Of a stretch of 64,000 nt of DNA, positions 1 through 12,800 are shown piece after piece. The DNA is from Dromaius novaehollandiae. Lineage: Eukaryota; Chordata; Aves; Casuariiformes; Dromaiidae. The position numbers and the translations under genes are program-made. The notes beneath the pieces are model-generated. The model did not search any database. It saw only the letters and a list, made by a program, of their open reading frames with translations, and was not told the origin of the DNA. Positions within the stretch are counted from its first letter, which is position 1, and every line of letters begins with the position of its first letter. Location: NCBI RefSeq assembly GCF_036370855.1, contig NC_088099.1, forward strand, positions 154,412,517-154,476,516, given 5' to 3'.

Positions 1-1075
1 CAAAAAAATAAGAGTAAAACAGTATTTCTTCCCTTGTACTAGTCTCAGATACTGGAACTACAATATGTTTGATAAGCTTCCATACAAACTGATTTTTTTT
101 ATTTCATCACCACAAATATTTTCAGTGAAATCAAACTACCTTCACATCAATTGCTGCACGAAGAGTTTCACATATGGAAGGGGAAGAAAAAAAAAATGGA
201 AAAGACTACCACACGCGTTAATCATATTACAGACGCAGAAAAGAATAATTTGGGTACTTCATAAGTCTTTTCCAAATTCCAAATAAATAGGCAAGAGAAT
301 CATAGAGACAGAGTTAAAAGTTATTATTTAATGTCTCCTCCCACTTCAATACAGCTAACTGTACCTATATTGCTTCTAGTAAAGGTTTGGCTGACATATC
401 CTTAGAGGGCTCCACAAACTTCCCCTCAACCTACCATAGTGTATCGATATCCTTACAATGCTTCTCCTAATGACTCACCTAAACCTCCCCTAATGAAAAA
501 TTAAATCCACTGTTTCTTCTTCTAGACATCTTGAATATGGAAAAAGAAAATGCTCTCTCCTTTTGCAGAAACATTTTACTTCCCGGAGACTTATCAAATG
601 TCCCTTCACCCTCTCCACTCTAAAGAACCCCAAAACAAACAACAGAAACAAAGCAATCCCCAAATGAGAACTATGGTTACCCTTATTATTTAATAATATC
701 TATTATTCTGATACATACTTAAAATATACACACACACGTGATTTTCAGTAGCACAATGCTAAGCATCTGACAAGCTCAGCAAGGAAAGTAGCACTGTTAG
801 AGTCTGAATAATAAGCTTAAACATCTCCCACCAACCCAAATACACAGGTGCTATCAAGCAAGGTAGCTCCATAGATCTGCCAACCAGCAAAAGGCTCAAC
901 AGCAATCTGGCCGTTTTGTATATAGTGAAGATTTTATTTTTTTATCTCCATAAACCTGCATCAAAATTTTCTTAAGAGAAACAATAAAGACAGCTCTTTC
1001 CCACATCCAGGTTATTAAGTTGGATCAGTTGTTATTAATCTGCTACCAAGCAGGAGCCTCTGAAGGATCTAAGCA

Positions 1076-1370
1076 CTCTTCTTTCTGTGTCCCAGTGCCA
1101 CTCGCTGCTGAAGGGAAAGCCCAGGAAAGCCCCACCGAGGCCGGCTGCGCTACGGCACGGAGAGCCCGAAGCGGGAGCTGAACTGGGCGCCGCGCAGAGC
1201 CCTGCGCACGCGGCTGCAAGTCAAAGAGCACCTCTTCCACACCAGTTTCTGACAGGAGTAGCGCCTTGGGTTTCATAAGCCTTCTTTGAATTCCCTCAAA
1301 ATTAAATTTAAATGACACAGACGACAAGGGACGTTGGCAATTTAAACTGACAACTCTTTAAATAAAGTCA
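1076..1370 (+). other. GC-rich intronic island between direct repeats (possible insertion)
   Basis: About 200 bp (1,085-1,265) is far richer in G+C and CpG than the surrounding AT-rich intron, with roughly fourteen CpGs. The 11-mer GGATCTAAGCA occurs at 1,065-1,075 and again at 1,371-1,381, bracketing the block. Inside, a plus-strand frame is open from 1,112 to a TGA at 1,250-1,252 and encodes an arginine-rich 46-residue stretch ending LQVKEHLFHTSF. About 110 bp of AT-rich sequence follows, with an AATAAA shortly before the second repeat. This resembles the 3' end of an mRNA copy with target-site duplications but no poly(A) tail. It could equally be a small CpG-rich regulatory element with a chance repeat. 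I do not recognise the protein. Confidence 0.4.
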
Positions 1371-4084
1371 GGATCTAAGCATCATGCAGCCTAATAAAAC
1401 ACAGGTAGCTCTGGCTTATCATACATAGTACTCATTTTTCCCCACTTGCTCCAGCTAATAGATTACCTGCTGTCAAGAAAAGGTTTCTTGCTAATTCCTT
1501 CATTTATTGCTCTGTTTATGTACCTGGTGCCTTTTGATAAGAAGGCTTAATTTAAATACATATTTATTTATTTTAAAAGTCAGGCTTTTTGCCACAGCTG
1601 GCAAAACCACAGAAACCAATGTGGCTTTGTATTATTCACGATCTACATAAAGCTAAGCTAATTACAAAGGAGGTACCAGATGACTCATGTTTGCCATAGT
1701 TTTGTGTGGGCCAACGTGTTTGCCCTAAAAAGTCTAAAAAGTGTAATGGCAACTTTGTTACGTGACTTAACCTGCCAACTACTCAACATTCCTAACTGCT
1801 TTTCCAAGTTTTTAGTTTTCAAAGGAGCATAAGTTTTGACAGCAAGCGGGCAAAAAATGGAGTAAGACGACATGGCATTTATTCTTTTAACTTCGTGCAT
1901 TAAGCATCCAATACATCAATTAATTTTTCACTTGAAACATCATTATAAGAAAAGTGGCTGGGGGGAATCAGTCAAACATCACAGAACGTAGCACCATGAG
2001 TAACAGTAATCCATTTTCAAATGTTATTTTAAAAGTAAAACGCAACAGCTCAGATTTCTGCTTTGGGGATGGAGGAACTTTTTGTTTTTACTTCTACGTA
2101 ACTGTATCAAAGTCAAATTTTACAAAAGAACCCCTCATCCCTCACCCTAGCACAGCATCCTGCAATTCACTATTTCTAGTAGTGTCTTGCTTTTCCCCCT
2201 TCAAGCACATTTTAATTTCTAACCCAGTACTACAAGTCCTTTTCAAACAAAATAGTGGATAAAAATGCAAAAGGAAAATCAGGTTTATAAGGCTAATATT
2301 TTAAAAATGCTACAGCATTTAGCCTTCTAAACATCCATTCACCTTGCTGAAATTTTCAGTTTCAAACTACTCCAGGACAGAGGTGCCAATATTCCACCGA
2401 AAGCCATTAAGACCTGGACACCTAAACTCCCATGTCATTTCTAAAATGTTTTAGCAAGCATGTGTTTGTACAATGTTTCGAGCACTCAGAGCCAGCTGAC
2501 ATCTTTGGGCATGATCGCAGTAAAGCATAAATCATGTTCTGCCTCCTAGTTTGAGAGCCACATAGCTTTCAGGATGGGAACATTAACCTTGCTCCAATTT
2601 ACCTCTCAACACTTCTCCTCACTCCCTCTCCTCATTGTACACCGTCAGTATTTCTCTTCTCATCTTCCAAACCTGATGCCTACTTAAACCTGCTGTTATC
2701 CCTCCAGTCTAGCGTCTGGGAGCTCAACCCCAAACCAGTCCTCAGCTGCCTTCTTTCGCCTAGTCTTCCATCAGTAAAACACCACCTGACGACTTCTGCC
2801 TTGGTATGGACACTACTCTCCATTAAGAGTATATTCTAACGAGCAATAAGCACACGACAAAGAGCTGGCATACTTCAAGGGAGGCATTTCCTTATGATTT
2901 CTTTGTTTTCAAATTATTCCTCCCATTCCCAAGGTGAATTGCCATGTCTGGCCTAGTTTTTGCAACCTTGGTGCAGTGACCTTGTCCATCTTGCACGTGA
3001 GGGCAGCTACATAAGCAGGTAGCAACATATCCAGTCTAGAAAATCATCCATAGAAGGGATGACAAAAGAATTTCTAAAAGTGGAGCCCGTGGAGCTTTAG
3101 CTACTGCTTGTAGGACTCACGAATGTGTTTTTCAACTCAATGAACCACTCAACTCAGAGGATGAAGACCTTCAGCATTTTACAAGTAACAAAGACCTCCA
3201 TTTTTGAGAGCGCTCGTAGTTTCAGTGCTTGAGAAACAGCATTTGGAGCCTCAGTGCGTACCAGGAGTGGCACCCAGTGTCCAAACTGAATTCTTACAAC
3301 TGCTCCTCCGGTTTCCTTTTCACACTGTCTTTCCTCATTCCTCGCTCCCACACTGCGGCCACAGAAAATCGATAGCACTGTGAAACGCGCGGTTTAAGCG
3401 TAAAGTGTACTTTAAGTGAGGCAGTTTACACAAAGCTTCTGCCAAATTGCTTTAATCAACAACGCACAGATAAATCAAATTTTCAACTATTTCCTATGGA
3501 GAACAGTTACCACATCTGATAAAATTCTTCAACTAACACTTGATTTAAACTCTGAATGAAATCAACATTTGTGTCAACTATGGTTTTTCAACTGCGCTGA
3601 ACAACTGACTTAACAGACACAAGCTGATTTATTTCTGATCAAGATTTATTTCTGATTGCTGGAATAACCCAAACCAATTTTATTAAACATCTTGTGAAAA
3701 TAAAGCTAAAATCACCTAAACAATTAGTATTAAAAAAATAAAAGGCTGATGATGCTCTGCAACTATCTGGGATTTTAAAAATCATCTATTTGTGCTTGGC
3801 TGAGAAAACTCATTAAAGATAACAGTGACAAATCCAGCAGATAAAGTCTTTTTGTTTCCTCCCAAAATTGATCAGAGGGATAAGACTTCTATTTAAAAGA
3901 GATTCAACACCTGGAGTAACCTATAAGGAAAGCTTCTCTCAACCCACTGCAAAAACTCCAATTTCTACGTTTTTTTCCTTCACCACCATAACCAGTTCAG
4001 AGCTGCACAAACCAGATTAAGATAAAAAAGTCAATGATTAGAATGATTATACAAAAGCATTAAACAAATTATCAGTAGGTAAGA

Positions 4085-4100
4085 CCACAGCAGGGGGCAA
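4085..4100 (+). promoter_or_regulatory. CTCF-like motif
   Basis: CCACAGCAGGGGGCAA matches the core of the CTCF consensus (a CA/GCA step followed by GGGGGC). The flanks fit less well: the position after GGGGGC is A rather than G. It is a motif match only, in EIF3H intron 2. Confidence 0.35.
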
Positions 4101-5854
4101 TAAGAACCGCTAAACATCATGATTTTTGCACAAAGAAACATGCTGGAAAAACTCTAATTTCCTTCTACAAGTGGAAGCATCTCCAATATAAGTTGCAAGT
4201 ACCTCTTTCAGTAATTTTGCAAGACTGGCTGGTCAGTTTGCCTGTCTCACTAATACCAAAACCTAAAATACACAAGTGTGCCATACCCTCTCTCCCTACA
4301 AACAATCCAATGTGGTGTTGCCCACCTTAACATGCCAATCTTACATGTAATATTCCTCCAATGTGCACAAGTACTTCTAAAGAAGTTAAATACCTTACAG
4401 CTAAGTAAAATTCTGAGTTCATGAGAATGTAAAAGATTAAATCTCAGTTAAAATGCAGATATTTCTGAACGAGTTTTTCTTTTTAAGTCAAGGGCACAAA
4501 AATAGAAAAATGCAACATTTCAAGATCTCCAAAGCCCTAAAGTTCAGTGTTCGTGCTGTGTCCCAAACTTACTCCTCTAATTTCTCCATTGCATAAACGT
4601 TTCCAAGATAGATCACATGGATGTGTTTGTGGTAGATATACTGGATAGCATGTTCAAGTCTTCTTTTTGCATTACCTCCCCATCATGTTAAGATTTATTT
4701 TGTTCCAATGAGACTTCCACTTATAAAAACATGTACACATTGCACAGCAATCTCTGTTAGGTGCCTAATGTGGCCAGGGAAACCATTTTGATTATTCTAT
4801 GCCCGTTTATGCATTGTCCTACAAAACAATAAGATAGAACAGCAAGAAACTAGCAATTAAGAGAGTCTGAATGCACATCGGGAATCACTAAAATCCACAC
4901 TAGCCAAGTCAGGAACAATATGACTGATGAATAGGCCATATTATATTAAGATTGTTAGCAAGTGTTAAAAAATTATCCTTAGCAGATGTCCCTTATGACC
5001 TAAATATATCACACAAAGAACATGCCTGTCTTGTTTTCTAAAAAGTTTTAAGAAATCTTTCCATTTCTACTATTGAATAAAACTCCACAACACTGCAATG
5101 TTGGCTATAACAAATATATGCATCGAGAATTTATCGCATTAAACCTACAAAAACATAAGAGTATTTTACTGAAGAGTAAACAATCTATTTTAATGTGTAT
5201 TTTTCTACTGCATGAATTTATGTTGAACTCAAGCATGTAATCCAATAAAAGAAATCAAACTGTGTTTTTAGCAAACAGTGAAACAAAGGACAAGCTGCAT
5301 ACTATAGCAACTTCCTAACTAACACACCACAAGCCAAAATAAAGTAAATGTCTTAAAGTTAGATGGGTGAGAACTACCTTAACTGCAATAAATATATTTT
5401 GTAAATACAGCTGACAAGGAATTACATAAATTTAACCAACTATTACACTTACATGCATGTGGCATCCTAGTCATTTTCAGTAAAGCTTTAAAAAAGTTTT
5501 CATTTCCTTAAGTTTTGCCATTCTTGAGCTTTCATACAGTGGCTTAACAAACTACAGCAAAATTCAAGACTTGCTCGGTTTGAGTTTTTTTCAGTGTTTC
5601 CACATATTTTTGACTGCACCATTGGATTTAAAACCTTACATAGATCAAAAACAAATAACGATAAAATATAGACCTAAACTCTACTAAGGAGTCTTCTCCT
5701 TTCTATCAAGGATATTTCCCTAGAAAATCATTTAAGTTTAGTAATCCTGTGAATCAGATTCATATCCTTTCAACTCTACTGCTGCAGAATGTTTCCTGTT
5801 AGCAAAAAGGATTTCAAGACTACTCCTTGAGTATTCAGTTCAATAGCCAGTATT

Positions 5855-5925
5855 GAATCTTGAGCCAGTAACACGTCTCAGTCTTCCCATCAGTAAAATA
5901 AGTGCAAATACTATACACAAAAAGT
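5855..5925 (+). repeat. MIR-like ancient SINE fragment
   Basis: The segment containing TCTCAGTCTTCCCATCAG followed by TAAAATAAGTGCAAATA resembles the central part of MIR/CORE-SINE sequences, which reads roughly cTCAGTtTcCcCATCtGTAAAATggg. It is heavily decayed and has no visible ends. The assignment is by eye. Confidence 0.45.
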
Positions 5926-8900
5926 GTGATTTGCTTTTAATGAGTTCTATACCTTTACTACTCATAGCTCTCTTCTAGAAGAGAATAATGCCTCTTTATT
6001 CTTCTAAATTATGTAGTTCTGAAAATCCAGAATAATTTCTAAAATATTGAGCAAGAAGTAAGGAAAAATTTTCTGGTATCACCAGCAACTTTTCTTGCTC
6101 ATTAAAACATCCCAGTCTATTTTCATTTAAAAAATTCTGATAACTACATTTTATTGTAAGAAAAGTTTATTCCTCAGGAAAAAACATTATAGAATAATAA
6201 AGCTCATACAAAAAGCTGCTATTTTAACAGCCTCAAAAGAGCTTTGGAATAAATCTTTGGATCCCAAATACTGAAAATTAGTTTCAAGAAGTACAAGCCA
6301 GCTTAAAAAAAAAAAAAACTAGAGTCAACTGAAATTATTTAAATTCATTTGCCTTGGTACAACTGTAAAAGTTTCATGATTTTAAAAAGGACTAGTTTTT
6401 CCTCAGCCCTAATACGTTTTGCAAACTTTAGTTTCCTACGATAAAATACAGCACTGTATTGTTAAAACCTTACCTCTCACAATATTCAGCTCATGGAACA
6501 CAGATGCTGAAATGGTCTGCAAAATCAGGGTCTGGGGGAAAGGGGAGGGAATCAATAGTATTTAGTTCTTTAGGGCATCAATTAGTTAATGTAGTTACCA
6601 AATCTTTCTTTTTTAGTCTTATAAATGGCTGTATTAACTTGAGTTTTAGGATGAGGCCTATAACATTTTGATTGGCACTTGATTAATCAGTCTAAAAACT
6701 TAATTGCCCTAAGCTGGAGTTTCACACAGTTTTTATTCACATAGCTCAATACTCTCTCTGGCCTTATCATTTAGAAACCTTTCAGCACCGATTCAGCACA
6801 CAGAGCAATCCCATGCCTTTAAACCACAAGATACAATGAAAGTTCTGTATTTCATGACCTATAGGCAACTTTTTCATGAAATTTATGGTTTAATACATAC
6901 TATTCTAATTTTTTCAGAATAATTAACAATGCCATTACATTCATTAAAAATTGGCAATAGGATTTTAGCTGATAACTAAAAAAAAAAAAAATTATCAGTA
7001 GCACTGCTTTCTTCCCAGAACAGAAAATGCCCCTGATAAGGGAAGACAATATAAAACAGACAAAAAAAAATCCAATTTACCTCTACTTATTGTGATTACA
7101 ATTATTTTTCATTATTTTATACCCAGATCTATCAATCTGAATTGTTGCTTAACCAAACAATATGCATTTACTTCACTTTGCCTCCCAGAATAAGATATTA
7201 GCATGTGGTACTTGTTGATTTTGCTGTGCTTTTTTTCAGCTCCCTCAAATTTATTTCAGAGTTCTTCAGGGAAGGAAATGGCTAAATACTTGCATTAGCA
7301 GAAAAGGAAAGGAGGGGGAGTGGAAAGGGGTAAGAAGGTGTTAAAAGAGCATTCTCCTCCTCTTAGTCCAATAAGGAACAAATGGATCAAGAGTCAAAAT
7401 AATGGGCCAAAGCTACAGGGGAACACAGGGACCACAGGCAATTAGGCTCTTAAGAAAGGACAGGGCATAAACTTAAAAATAAATAAATAAAAATCACAAA
7501 TGGAGTGATCCACACAGTTAAATGGAATGGAAATTTCCACTCCTGTAGCACATTACTGAAGATTCATAATCAAAGATGGAGAAAGTAGGAGGGTTTACCA
7601 CTATTGACAACACTGTCTTTACATGGCCCGAGTTGCTTTTTGGATGAATCTCTAATTCTTTCAAACACAGAGGTAGCCTAAAGATACTACTTTTATAAAA
7701 CTTTTAGGAACCTAAGTAAGGCACCCCAGTTTGGCAAGATGAGAGCAGGCTATCTGTCTACTGGGATATCTATCATATGTTGTAGCAATTGCCTGAAAAA
7801 ACAGTATTATCTGAAAACACAAATGGTTATATCCAGGATTCTTTTCTGAACTGAACTAAAGTAAAATTGAAATGCTCAGTAAAAAATAGAGTAGTCTGGA
7901 AAAAAAAAAGCCAGCAAGTTTCACCTTTGCCATATGTTTGCAGTAACATCACTTCATAAACCAATCAATAATACAAGAGCTAAAAGTTATTTGACAGTTT
8001 CTACTTTTAATGGGAATTAGCATATGAGATATTTTTTACCATTATATTTCCACAACTTAATAACAAAATGTAAACACGAGGTCATTTGTGTCTGCCTGAT
8101 TTAAACTGTGGAGGAACATAAAATATTTTTTATATTAAGTTCTCATATTTGCCCAGAACTGAACAAATAATACATGAAATGAATTTGTAAAAATCAAATA
8201 ATTTTCAGATTCTTTGTAACTCATCATAAATGATTGGAAAAACTTTTGAATACTCAGTGTAACCAACCTGTACATTTTTTCCTCCTCTAAAAACAGTAAG
8301 CATAAGGTCTAATATTTTCAAATCACTATCAGCAATTATAATATAGGCATAAAACTACAGAACTAATACCTGAAATCAAAGCAAATGTAAAATACCTGAT
8401 TAAACTTTTATTATTTAATTGGTTATCCTCTTCTGTGCATTCCAATTTCTTTAGTCAGAATTCAGCTGATTGTATTAGCAACAAAAATCAAATTCAGAGT
8501 AGCTCATTTATAATGTTTTACCTAAATTGCAGAAAATGAAAAAAGAAATCAGGCTTTAATATTGCTGATTACGTAAAAATTAATGAGTTTCTGCAAGAGT
8601 TATAAAACTATACCAAATATCCATATAGCAAACTAAACAATCCTACATCATTATTATGCAGCATACAGTTAAGACAGAACTCAAATCTACAAAATAGAAG
8701 TCTGCTAGCTTCAAGTTCAAAACTGCGTATAGTGAAAGAGTTTAATGCAAAATTTAGCTGCATACAGTCTTCTAGCTCATTCTAATGCTTCCAACAAGTA
8801 CTTACACACAGTAAACCACCTATTGCATTATTCACTTAAAATAGGTTCTTCCATAACTTCTATTTTAGTATTACTAAATGATTATTCTTAAGCATAATTT

Positions 8901-9786
8901 TCAGTGAAGTTCAGCATGATTACAACAAGCAAAAAGTTTAAATATCCATGTATATGTGAGTTATAAAATCAAATGAAAGATATAGTTGAATTTGTCAGAA
9001 TCTAGGCAGTCAAAGTTTCCATGATTAAAATCACTTCATGACATTTTTCCTTGAGTATATTTTTTTAAAAAAAGATAAAAGATGGTGCAACATTTCTGTG
9101 CTTAAAAGCAAATTACATTAATTCCTTCTGCTGAAAAATCTTAATGGAACTGCATTCAAATAAAACTTCAACATGTCTAGTGCTTTAAAGAGTAAAGTAA
9201 CTTCTCTGTTTTGATTCTAAATTAATTTGAACAAAAAGATTTATATTCCACTTTAAAGCACTGAATCCACACTAAAAATCAACTAAAGATCCAGCAATGC
9301 AATAAACAAAATATTTCAGGCATTTCATGTAATACTATCAAGAAAAGGAATAGTTTGTCTGCAATTTTTAAATCTGCACAATCCGGTAGGACAAAGCTAA
9401 GAAGACCCATCACAAGTGTCATCTCCCCTTTCTTAGTTAGCAATGTTAAAACTGAGGGATGAAGGGGAGAACCTGCAAAACAAGAAAACTACTGTTCTGC
9501 TTAGGATACACATACAAAACCTCTGAAGCAAATTATATTGATCTATACGGTTCCTTAGAACGTGTAGCACATTTAGACTGCTTTAAGAAACAACAACAGC
9601 AACAAGTGAGTCATTACAGTTGCATTTAATTCAATGCACTTTATAACATATTTTAGGAATTCATTTGTAGAAAACATTATCTGAACCTTATCAGATGAAA
9701 ATAATTTTTATCCCTCTTCTGTCTGCAAGTCCCAGGTTTCCTGGCTAAGAAATCAGATTAGTCTTTGGTTTCCGTAAGCTTGGTAA

Positions 9787-9802
9787 CAGTGCCCCCTAAT
9801 GG
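9787..9802 (-). promoter_or_regulatory. CTCF-like motif (minus strand)
   Basis: Read on the minus strand this is CCATTAGGGGGCACTG, close to the CTCF consensus through the core and the following bases. It lies 5.7 kb from the plus-strand motif near 4.09 kb, so the two face each other. It is a motif match only; occupancy cannot be judged from sequence. Confidence 0.45.
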
Positions 9803-12800
9803 AGTTTTCAATGAGACTGCCTTGCCAACCAATGTCTTTTTTATCACATTTGAATCAGGCTATTGGACTGAAAGTAAAGCGCTTTAAAATGAAGATAAGA
9901 CTGCATAAACATACTCTTCACGTTTCTTTATCGCATTTGAGATGATTAAGAACACTTTTTCTCAGGATTTGCTATTACCAAAAAAAAGAAAAAAAACATA
10001 CTTTAGGGGTACATTTATGTATCTAATACAGGCGAGCCCATACATCCACACATAAACTTTAGACTTCACTCTGAAAAATAGTGTTTAATATTAATTTAAT
10101 CTCAAGGAAAATTAAATTTACCCAATAAAGAAAAGAACATCCAGTATAGCTAGGTCTGCACAGTACAAAAACTTAGCAAAAACATTTAATATGCTATATG
10201 CCTGATACTTGATTGAATAGTTACAATTATGCAACGTGTCAACATTAGTTTCCTTTTAGGAAACAAATCAGGAATTCACACCAACCACAGGTGAAGTACC
10301 AAATAACCCAGGTGCGATTAACAGCTTTAGTAAAAAACTTCGAGCACACGTGCTACATCTCATTAAGTGACAGTTAAGCACACCTAATTACCAACCTCTC
10401 TGCCAATCTGAGTACATTCCAAAATTATTTCTGATAACCCACCCAAAAAAAGATTCAAAACATGTGAGACTGGAAAAGACTCTATATTTTTACTTTTTAA
10501 GAAGCAACCACCTGCGTTCTGACGTGACCATCAGAATCCCCTGTATAAATTAATCCTCACTGGGTCTACAAACTAGTTCACAAATTCCTTCCACCCCAGT
10601 GATAAAGCAAATCAAACTTACAATTCAAAGTTCTTCATACAAGCAGCAGAATGAAACTTCACAAACGCACACAAAAACCTGACGTGCAAAATTTTGCCAG
10701 CACTTGGCAGCCGAGAAGTCAGTATTACCAGAATATAACCTTCTTCCTAAAATAGTATGGGAACTTAAAAAAACATGATTGCGAGATTCACATGAATGCA
10801 TCACAACTGGGGCCAGAAACACGGTTCTGATTTAGGAGCACTGGGGTCATTCGTTCCTGTCACTAGCGAAATAAAATTTTAAGTCCGTATGAGTGGATTT
10901 CTGTTATCTCATAAACATTCCCTTTCCATTGAATAAAAGGCAACACACAGACGTATGTCCTTGTTTTGACCAACTCTTAAACCCAAGTGAGGAAATCTGG
11001 CCAGCTAAAAGTTGCTCCTGCCCATTCAGGACACACTTAGAGCGTGTCCAGACTCCTTCCTGTAACCATACAAGAGAAATAAGAGATGTGTCTACAGTGA
11101 CAATCCTTTGAGTATTATTACGACTAGTTTTAAAATGAGAACAACAGGAGGAAGAAAAACGGAAAACTTAGCCTTAGTATTTCCAAGAGAAACAGCAGAA
11201 ATTATTCTAGTTGTCAGAGTAGGTAAGCCACCTCTGTCAGCTTTTACAGAAAGCAGATGATTCCACACAGATAGGGGCTGTGATTTGATGACATCAGGAC
11301 TGTTACAGCAGTACTACCCCAAGACATTTTCCTCCTTCACACAGTCCATTACGTCCCCATAGCTGTGCACGCTCCTCTCGGAAGATTCTGGTTTGACCAC
11401 AAAGGGGCTTTAAGCAGCATAAGGATTTTACAGCAAGCTTTAGAGGTTCCTTCCCCTATGCTGCAGCACACTAGCTCTGCAGCCGTGCTCACAAGACTGT
11501 TTGTGGAGCTTGCACTATTAAGTGAACAAAAGAATAAATATATCTTCAGAAAACAGTAGCCTTTTCGGTAGCCTTTTGGTAATTTTTTTTTTTTTTAAGC
11601 TGAATCAGGCCAGCAACCAGCACAACAGCTGGGCATTGCGGCACAGTAGGCTGGCGCGTAAGGACTCCCCCATCCCTTGGTCCTGAAACCCCTGTAATGT
11701 GAAACCAGAGCGCTGCAGACCACAGGCTTACCCTCAAGCAACAATTCCTGCAATAAAACGGGAAGGGCTTTAACACCGAGAACACGTCCTTCATTCTCAT
11801 TGTAGTGAGCAATGGTTCAAAAGCACACATGTACTCCATTACTTTATCTTAAATAAACTTTTCCACACAAGTTCCTTTTAGCTGTCCAAAGCCGCCTGCT
11901 TCTACAAAGATCATGTATTACCAATCACTATACCGGTAATATTGCAAGAAAGACTCTGCGGTAGAAACTGCTACCACTGCTGTTTGATTAGAAGCCCGGA
12001 AAAATTACTATACAAGAGCTACAACGTGCTACTACTCCATAAGTGACACTGACTCCTATTTAGCCTCAATAAAGAAAATAGTGCAAAACTTCCACAAAAA
12101 GTACTCACCCTGTTATTTTTAGTTGTTATTGACTGATGATATAATCAAATACAAACTATAGCAGGTAAGGAAGCAAAAATCACTGGAGAGGCAAAAGGGG
12201 AGAAAAAAGGCATCACCTTTTTATTTGTAGTATTTCACAGGGAATCTAATGAAATCTCGGCATAGTTATAAAAGAAAAAAAAGTTACAACCATCTAGAAG
12301 TTTTTTTGATATATAATTATACAATTTACTTGAAGTTTCTGTGGGCATAATTACCAAAACAATTTTTTATTCCGGCTTTAAAAGTAAGGAACTAAAACAT
12401 ACCAGGTTGGAATAAAATCTGTTTCAAAATGCCTTATCAGAATTAGACCTCACACAACATCTGTACTGAATTATAAAACATACACTACATTGTTAACTGT
12501 TGCTCTCCACGAAAGGAATATACATTTCCTTTAAACAGGAAGAAAAGCTACTGAAGGAATAGCAGAACAGAAGAACAATGAAGTGCAAAGGACTGAACTT
12601 AACTTTTCCCTCAGAGACACCACTTATATTCAAGAATAAGGCATTTATTTCTCAGGAAGAAAATACACATCTAATGTGCAATCTCAAAGCCAAAGAAATT
12701 CCACTTTTTCTGTAGACCCTAACTGAAAGAAAGAAAAACTGAGGTCAGACAAAAAACTTTGAAGTATCCTAAGGGAAAGTAATCCTCAGAAATCTAACGT

